Source: Vombatus ursinus (taxonomy: Eukaryota > Chordata > Mammalia > Diprotodontia > Vombatidae). Taken from it: 64,000 nt of DNA. Location: positions 2,817,145 to 2,881,144 of the forward strand of contig NW_020947390.1 in assembly GCF_900497805.2 (NCBI RefSeq), read 5' to 3'. Of the stretch, positions 58,858-64,000 are shown piece after piece; the stretch's first letter is position 1, and the number at the start of each line of letters is the position of its first letter. The notes beneath the pieces were generated by a model. That model was not told the DNA's origin. It saw only the letters and a program-made list of their open reading frames with translations, and did no database searches. The translations under genes and the position numbers were made by a program.

Positions 58858-60430
58858 AAAATATTTTATTTTTCCTCAACAACACATTAAAAACAATTTT
58901 TAACATTTGTTTTTAAAATTTTTTGATTTCCAAATTCTCTTCTTCCCTCCCTTTCCTACTCTTCTCATTGAAAAAAAACCAAGCAATTTGACATAGGTTA
59001 TATATTTGAAAAACTTATTTCCATGCTAGTCATGTTGTGAAAGAAAACAGACAAAAAAACACCAAGAAAAATTTTAAAAAGTATGCTTCAATCTGCATTC
59101 AGACTCCATTAGTTCTTTCTCAGAAAACAGTATTGTTTTTTATAAGTTTTTCAGAATTGGCAGATCACTGTATTGTTGAAAATTTCTAAGTCATTCACAG
59201 TTGATCATCATACAATATTGTTGTTACTGTGTACAATGTTCTCTAAATTCTGCTAATTTCACTTTGCATCAGTTCATGTAAATCTTTCCAGGTTTTTCTG
59301 AGAGCATCCTGCTCATCATTTTTTTTATAGCACAATAGTATTCCATCACAATCATATGCAACAACTTGTTCAGTCATTCCCCAATTGATGGACATGACCT
59401 CAATTTCCATTCTTTGCTACCACAAAAAAAGCTGCTGTAAATATTTTTGTACGTATAAGTCCTTTTCCTTTTTGTTTTTATCTCCTTGGAATACAGACCT
59501 AATAACAGTATTGCTTGGTCAAAGAGTTATGTATAGTTTTATAGCCCTTTGGGGATAATTCCAAATTGCTCTACAGAATGCTTGAATCAGTATACCACTT
59601 CACCAATAGTACTTCAGTATTTCAATTTTCACACATCACCTCCAACATTTGTCATATTCCTTTTCTGTCATATTAGCCAATCTTACAGATGTGGAGTGCT
59701 AGGTCAGAGTTGTTTAAATTTACATTTCTCTAATCAATAGTTATTTAGAGCATTTTTATATAACTATAGAAAGCTTTAATTACTTCAGTTGAAAAATGGC
59801 CTGTTCACATCCTTTGACCATTTATCAATTGAAGAATGACTCTTATTTCTATAATTTGACTCAGTTCTCTATATATTTGAGAAATGTGGTCTTTATCAGA
59901 GAAATTTTCTGTAACATTTTTTCACAGTTATGTTTACTATGTATTTCCCTCCATCGTATTTTTCCTGTTTATCTTTCCCTCTCCTTTCACCTGGTCCATT
60001 CTCAAAAGTGTTTTGCTCCTGACTTTTACCTTCCCCCATCTTCCCTCCCTTCCATCTGCCCCACCCTTTGCTTATTCTCTTCCCCTTCTACTTTACTGTA
60101 TTGTGAGATAGATTTCTATACCCAACTGATTGTGTATGTTACTCCCTCTTTGAGCCAATTCTGATAAGAGTAAGTTTTATGCACTACTCCCCACACCCTG
60201 CATCTTTCTCTTCACTGTAAAAGCTCTTTTGTGCCTCTTTTATGTCAGATAATTTACCCCATTCTACATCTCCCTTCCCCTTCTCCCAGTGCATTCTTCT
60301 TTCTCACCCCTTAATTTTATTTTTAAGGTGATACTCCCATCACATTCAACTCACATCCAAGCCTCCTGTCTCTGTATATTCCTTTTAACTACCTTAATGA
60401 TGAGAGTTTTTAGGAGCTACATGTGTAGTT
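58858..60430 (-). mobile_element. L1, core-deleted: 3' UTR, C-term, then inter-ORF spacer
   Basis: 3' UTR from 58860 ('cccttggaat'-type text to 59100), C-terminal region to about 59925, then a jump to the purine-rich spacer (59960-60430; on plus 'tttctatacccaactgattg', 'tgataagagtaagttttatg'). The RT and endonuclease between them are missing. It abuts the L1 at 56511-58857 head to tail. Confidence 0.85.
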
Positions 60431-60439
60431 TTCCTATGC

Positions 60440-61076
60440 AGCCCCTCACCACCTCTTTATTAGATTTTTACAATAATGTTCTAGTTAGCCTACCTGTCTT
60501 AAGTCTATCTCCATTGCAATCCATCCTCAACATAGGTGCCAAAATTATTTTTCTTTGCTTGTTCCCTAAGCAATAAACTTCAGAGGTTTCCTGTTACTTC
60601 AAAGATCACATGTATAGTCTTCTGTTTAGCGTCTTCATGACCTGGCCTCTTCCTTCTTTTACAATCTTCTTATGTTCTATTCCCCTCCACACACTCTATA
60701 ATCCAGCAATACTGGCCTACTTAAAATACCATTTGTCTTCTTTATTCCTTTGCCCTGGCTGTTTCCCATGTATGGAATGCCATCCCTCCCAACCTCTGAC
60801 TTAAGAAACCCTGGCTTTTTTAAGACTCAGCTTAAGGGCTACCTCTTTAAAGAGGCCTTTTCTGGTTCCCCCCACTTCTAATGCCTGCCCAGGTTACCTT
60901 TCATTTGCTCTGTATCCTGTATGTTCTAATTCAAATATGTTATCTTTTCTATCAGAATGTAAACTCCTTGAGAGCAGGGACTATTTTTGCTTTCTCTTTG
61001 TATTCCTAGTGGTTAGCACAGTCACTGACCAATTATAGGCACTTAATTAATGTTTGTTTATTGATCGATATAAATG
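60440..61076 (+). mobile_element. L2-clade LINE 3' end
   Basis: Coding remnants (about 60480-60680: 'tctatctccattgcaatcca', 'ccaaaattatttttctttgc', 'tcttcatgacctggcctctt'), then 'aaactccttgagagcaggga' and terminus 'ttaatgtttgtttattgatc'. Complete 3' end, 5' truncated. Confidence 0.88.
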
Positions 61077-61079
61077 CAA

Positions 61080-61374
61080 CAGAATGTGATTGTGCCATAA
61101 AAGCAACAAATATGAAGATTCAGAGAAACTTGGGAAGACATATCAACTGATAGAGAGCAAAGTAAATAGAAGCAGAACAATTTACATGATCACTACAAAG
61201 TGTAAAATAAAATAACATCCAAAGACTTCAGAAATCTTATTACTGTAGTGAATGATCTTGACTTCAGAGGACTGATGGTGAAATATCCCTTTCAAATCTC
61301 ATTAGAGAGGTGGTAGATGATAGATAAATAATGAGGCATACTTTTTTTCCCACTCATGGGCAATGTGTTGACTA

Positions 61375-61405
<31 letters not shown>

Positions 61406-61830
61406 GCTTAGATGTACTTTATTCCAAGGACCTATTGGACATGTGGTGGTAGAAAGTTTATTGAGATATGACAATGATACAAGAAAAATGGGAAGACTTG
61501 TATGAACTGAAGTAGAGCAAAGAAGAATCTGGAGAATGGTATAAACGATGACTACATGATAACGTAAAAAGAAACAGTTCTAAAATGCAGCCGAACCTTG
61601 GCTAACTTCAGAAACTGATATTGCCCCAGAGAACAGGTAATGCAAACAATTAAATGTACTTCCTCTTTGTATAGAAGAGGACACTATGGGTGTGCAATGT
61701 TGCACATGCACTGTGAGCTGTGGTTGCTGTGTTGGTCAGTTTCGCTTTACTGTTTTTTCTTTGTTGGGGAGTATATCTGCAATTCATTGCAGTATGATAA
61801 ACAAAAGACATGAATAAAACTAAAAAAAAA
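61080..61830 (+). mobile_element. Old L1 3' UTR pieces
   Basis: Two overlapping pieces: 61120-61410 ('gattcagagaaacttgggaa', 'cttcagaggactgatggtga') and 61480-61830 ('gggaagacttgtatgaactg', 'ctgcaattcattgcagtatg', ending in A9 at 61823). Both start at the L1 ORF2 C-terminal words (gggaagacttgtatgaact), so they are two old 3' ends in tandem. Subfamily uncertain. Confidence 0.6.
61381..61405. repeat. (TC)n microsatellite
   Basis: A pure TC run in the old L1 3' UTR. Confidence 0.95.
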
Positions 61831-62214
61831 ACATGCTGAGTGCTTAAGCAAGAAAATCATCTGTCTAGATGTCACTTACATGTAGCTCCAGAAAATCATT
61901 TATTTGGAACAGTTCCAATGTTTTGTTTTGTTTTATACATTCCACATACAATTCAATTAAAACACTTTTTGTTGGAATGAACCTTTGAAGGCAATTACCT
62001 CAAAAATAATTTTCCTTCTCAAAACATTTTGGCCAATATAATTATTACTTATGACAGTAGCTAAGATGTTACAGCTACCTTGAGCTCTGTACAATAATTA
62101 CACCTGTTGGAGACAGATTACAAAAGATGCCTTGGTAAGTGAAACATCTGAAATTGCTGAAAATTTAGAAATGCTTCTTGAACAAGAGTTGAATCTTAGA
62201 CTATCCAAAATAAG
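61831..62214. other. No recognisable feature
   Basis: No gene or named repeat seen. Confidence 0.35.
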
Positions 62215-62310
62215 TTGAAGAATCATAGAAATCAGTATTTTAGATTTGAAAAGGACATTAGAAACCATCTAATCCAATCTTCTTTTACAAATGGGGAAAC
62301 TGGCTCTTGA
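62215..62310 (-). mobile_element. MIR-type SINE tail, L3-like end
   Basis: 'agaatcatagaaatcagtat', 'aaaccatctaatccaatctt' and 'caaatggggaaactggctc' form the antisense 3' half of a MIR-type SINE with an L3-like end. Confidence 0.7.
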
Positions 62311-62424
62311 ACTCTTAAGAAATACATTCATAAATATTTTTGTGTATTTCTTTAGTCTTTATATTCATAGCAGATAGGTAGGCATTTTTTAGAAAAAGGA
62401 CCTGTGGAGAAAGACATTTTCCTT

Positions 62425-62830
62425 TTCTCAAGTCAATTAATCAGTCAACAAAGCAATTATTAAGCACTTAATATATGCTAGATAGGTACAGCTAGGTGGC
62501 TCGGTGGGTAGAGTGCTGGGTCTTCCTGGAGTCAGGAAGAACCGTCTTCCTGAGTTCAAATATAGCCTCAGACACTTACCAGCTGTGTAACCTTGGGCAA
62601 GCCACTTAACCCTGTTTGCCTTAGTTTCCTCATCTGTAAAATGAACTGGAGAAGGAAGTGGCAAACTGCTCCAGTATCTTTGCCAAGAAAAGCCCAAATG
62701 AGGTCACAAAGAGTCTGAAATGACTAAATAACAACAATAAACATGCTAGAAATTGCAAAGTCAAAAATGAAACAAACCCTGCTCTCAAGGAGGTTACATT
62801 TTTATTGGGCACATCACTATATACATAATA
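62425..62830 (-). mobile_element. L2-clade 3' tail split by MAR1
   Basis: Antisense L2 terminus 'cagtcaacaaagcaattatt' then 'aagcacttaatatatgctag', continuing after the SINE with 'aaaccctgctctcaaggagg'. Family order is continuous across the SINE. Confidence 0.75.
62483..62742 (+). mobile_element. MAR1-like SINE with TSD
   Basis: Head 'tacagctaggtggctcggtg', CORE 'tgtgtaaccttgggcaagcc', BovB/RTE-like tail 'ggagaaggaagtggcaaact' through 'gtctgaaatgactaaataac' and aacaataa. Duplication ATGCTAGA at 62475-62482 and 62743-62750. Confidence 0.93.
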
Positions 62831-63069
62831 ACATACACACATACATGAACATAAAATGTATGTGCAGTGTAGACAAAGGTCTACTTTCAGGTCATTCAAA
62901 GAATATGAATTCTGTGAATCCCCTACATCCCAGTAATCTCAAAGATTTCCTCAGCATGGTCAAAAGCACAGTCTCAAATTTTTTTAATTCCAAGCAGTAC
63001 TGGTCTGATAAATAGAATCATGTAATTACAAAATTGGTATAAGACTCATGTCCATCAAACAGTTCAAAA

Positions 63070-64000
63070 CATACCTAAATTGGAATGTCCTTTACAATAT
63101 ATTTGACAGATGATTATTCCACTTCTGCTTGAAAATTTCCATTAATGTGGAACTCAACAACTCCTGATGCAATCTGTTATACTTTGAGTTAGCTCTAATT
63201 GTTAAAGATTTTTTAATTGTCACCTTGAAATCTGCCTTAAATTTTGCTCACTTTAAAGTTTGTCCTATGAGACCAAGTGGACAAAAATTGAAACCTCCCA
63301 CAACTAACTCTTTCAAATACCTCCCTTAAACATTCTCAACCCCATTCTCCTCTCAGCTCTGTACCTGACTTTCAGGACTTCAAAGTTATTCCTTCTCTAT
63401 GACTGGCTCATGCTCAGTGCCTGAAATGTCCTTGACACAGAACTGTGGTCTGCTCATCCTAAAATGTTCCTTTGCAAACCCTGCCTCTTTCTCCTATTGG
63501 TGAAATGCTCCATTTTTTTTTGGTAATGGTTCAGGCCTCCCTGCCTTCATTCTCCTCCCAGATATTTTTCTGACTTTCTGGACTTTGAAACTATTCCCCT
63601 AGGCTGGGTACCTTCCTTCTCCTACCTCCATCCTATTTTATAGCTCCACTTTGTTTATTGCTTTACCTATTGAATTATAATCTTTTTGAGATCAAGAATT
63701 GTCTTTTTGTTTATATTCATAACCCCAAGCACAGTGCTTGGCACATAGTAAGACCTTAATAAATCCTTATTCCCTTCTAGCTCTTTCAAGCAATGTTTAT
63801 ATTATGTGACCTCTATTTCTTAAACTATCCTGTTTGCCCTCTTCTGGTCACTCTCCCACTTATTAATGTCCTTACTAAAATGTGACATCTGAAACTGAAC
63901 ACAGCCCTTCAGATGTGGTTTTATTAGGGTACAATATGGGGATTATCATCTTCCTAAGTTTGGACATTATAACTATTAAATAGTCCCTCATCTTCCCACT
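63070..64000 (-). mobile_element. L3/CR1-clade LINE, runs off the window
   Basis: Antisense L3 text 'acttctgcttgaaaatttcc', 'gagttagctctaattgttaa', 'cctatgagaccaagtggaca', then after an insert 'cctcttctggtcactctccc', 'ttactaaaatgtgacatctg' with 'aactgaacacagcccttcag'. Continues beyond 64000. Confidence 0.82.
63330..63775 (+). mobile_element. L2-tailed insertion in L3, with internal duplication
   Basis: Ends with 'cataaccccaagcacagtgc', 'ttggcacatagtaagacctt' and aataaatcctta, the L2-type terminus. The body contains two related blocks 205 bp apart: 'attctcctctcagctctgta' at 63344 and 'attctcctcccagatatttt' at 63549, each followed by ctgactttc and a ggactt word. Similar in style to 27235-27605. 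Confidence 0.65.

Noticed and set aside
62437-62899. Minus-strand frames over the MAR1 SINE and flank
   Set aside because: They span SINE and L2 tail sequence and have no protein-like features.

Overview
This window is vertebrate nuclear DNA, almost certainly marsupial, and it looks like intergenic or deep intronic sequence made largely of transposon remains. I found no intact host gene, no exon with splice sites, no tRNA or rRNA gene and no CRISPR array. The marsupial call rests on two SINE families. One has a tRNA head plus a 'gacttgcccagggtcacac' core and a 'cacttaaccccaattgcc' tail (WSINE1-like). The other is MAR1-like with a BovB/RTE-derived tail. The abundant WSINE1-like copies hint at an Australian marsupial, which is inference. 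Ancient mammalian layers (MIR, L2-clade LINEs, L3/CR1 LINEs, a hAT-like MITE pair) lie below several generations of L1.

Layout. 1-5.4 kb: an L1 scrap, a degenerate ~190-bp tandem repeat, a nearly full-length non-L1 LINE (RTE-like, minus strand) carrying a SINE, and an L2 scrap. 5.4-10.5 kb: an L1 on plus with a readable ORF1 and a deleted ORF2. 10.6-12.1 kb: hAT-like MITE and MIRs. 12.2-19.2 kb: a long L1 on minus with two tandem 5' ends. 19.8-21.4 kb: L3 and L2 pieces. 22.7-25.4 kb: an ORF1-only half-L1 (HAL1-like) with target-site duplications. 26-32.7 kb: two old minus-strand L1s. 33-37.4 kb: MIR and MAR1 SINEs and a long L3 interrupted by a paired MAR1 insertion. 37.4-45.2 kb: a three-level nest (old L1 broken by an RTE-like LINE, itself broken by a second HAL1-like element with a perfect 15-bp duplication). 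45.2-47.2 kb: L3 interrupted by L1 and a MITE, then L2. 47.2-49 kb: no recognisable content. 49-54.3 kb: L2 copies, one nested in another in opposite orientation, and a processed pseudogene of HNRNPA2B1. 54.3-62.8 kb: broken L1s, L2s and a MAR1. 63-64 kb: L3 interrupted by an L2-tailed insert.

Nothing here works as a host pathway. The most interesting signals concern how the L1 lineage is built: ORF1-only derivatives that keep the L1 5' UTR, ORF1, a ~600-bp purine-rich inter-ORF spacer and the 3' end; two 5' UTR types; an antisense open reading frame starting at the same point in the 5' UTR of both HAL1-like copies (compare primate L1 ORF0), with a related frame in the other 5' UTR type; and an upstream ORF overlapping the ORF1 start. 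LINE boundaries were placed by eye and are usually good to about 10-50 bp unless target-site duplications are quoted.
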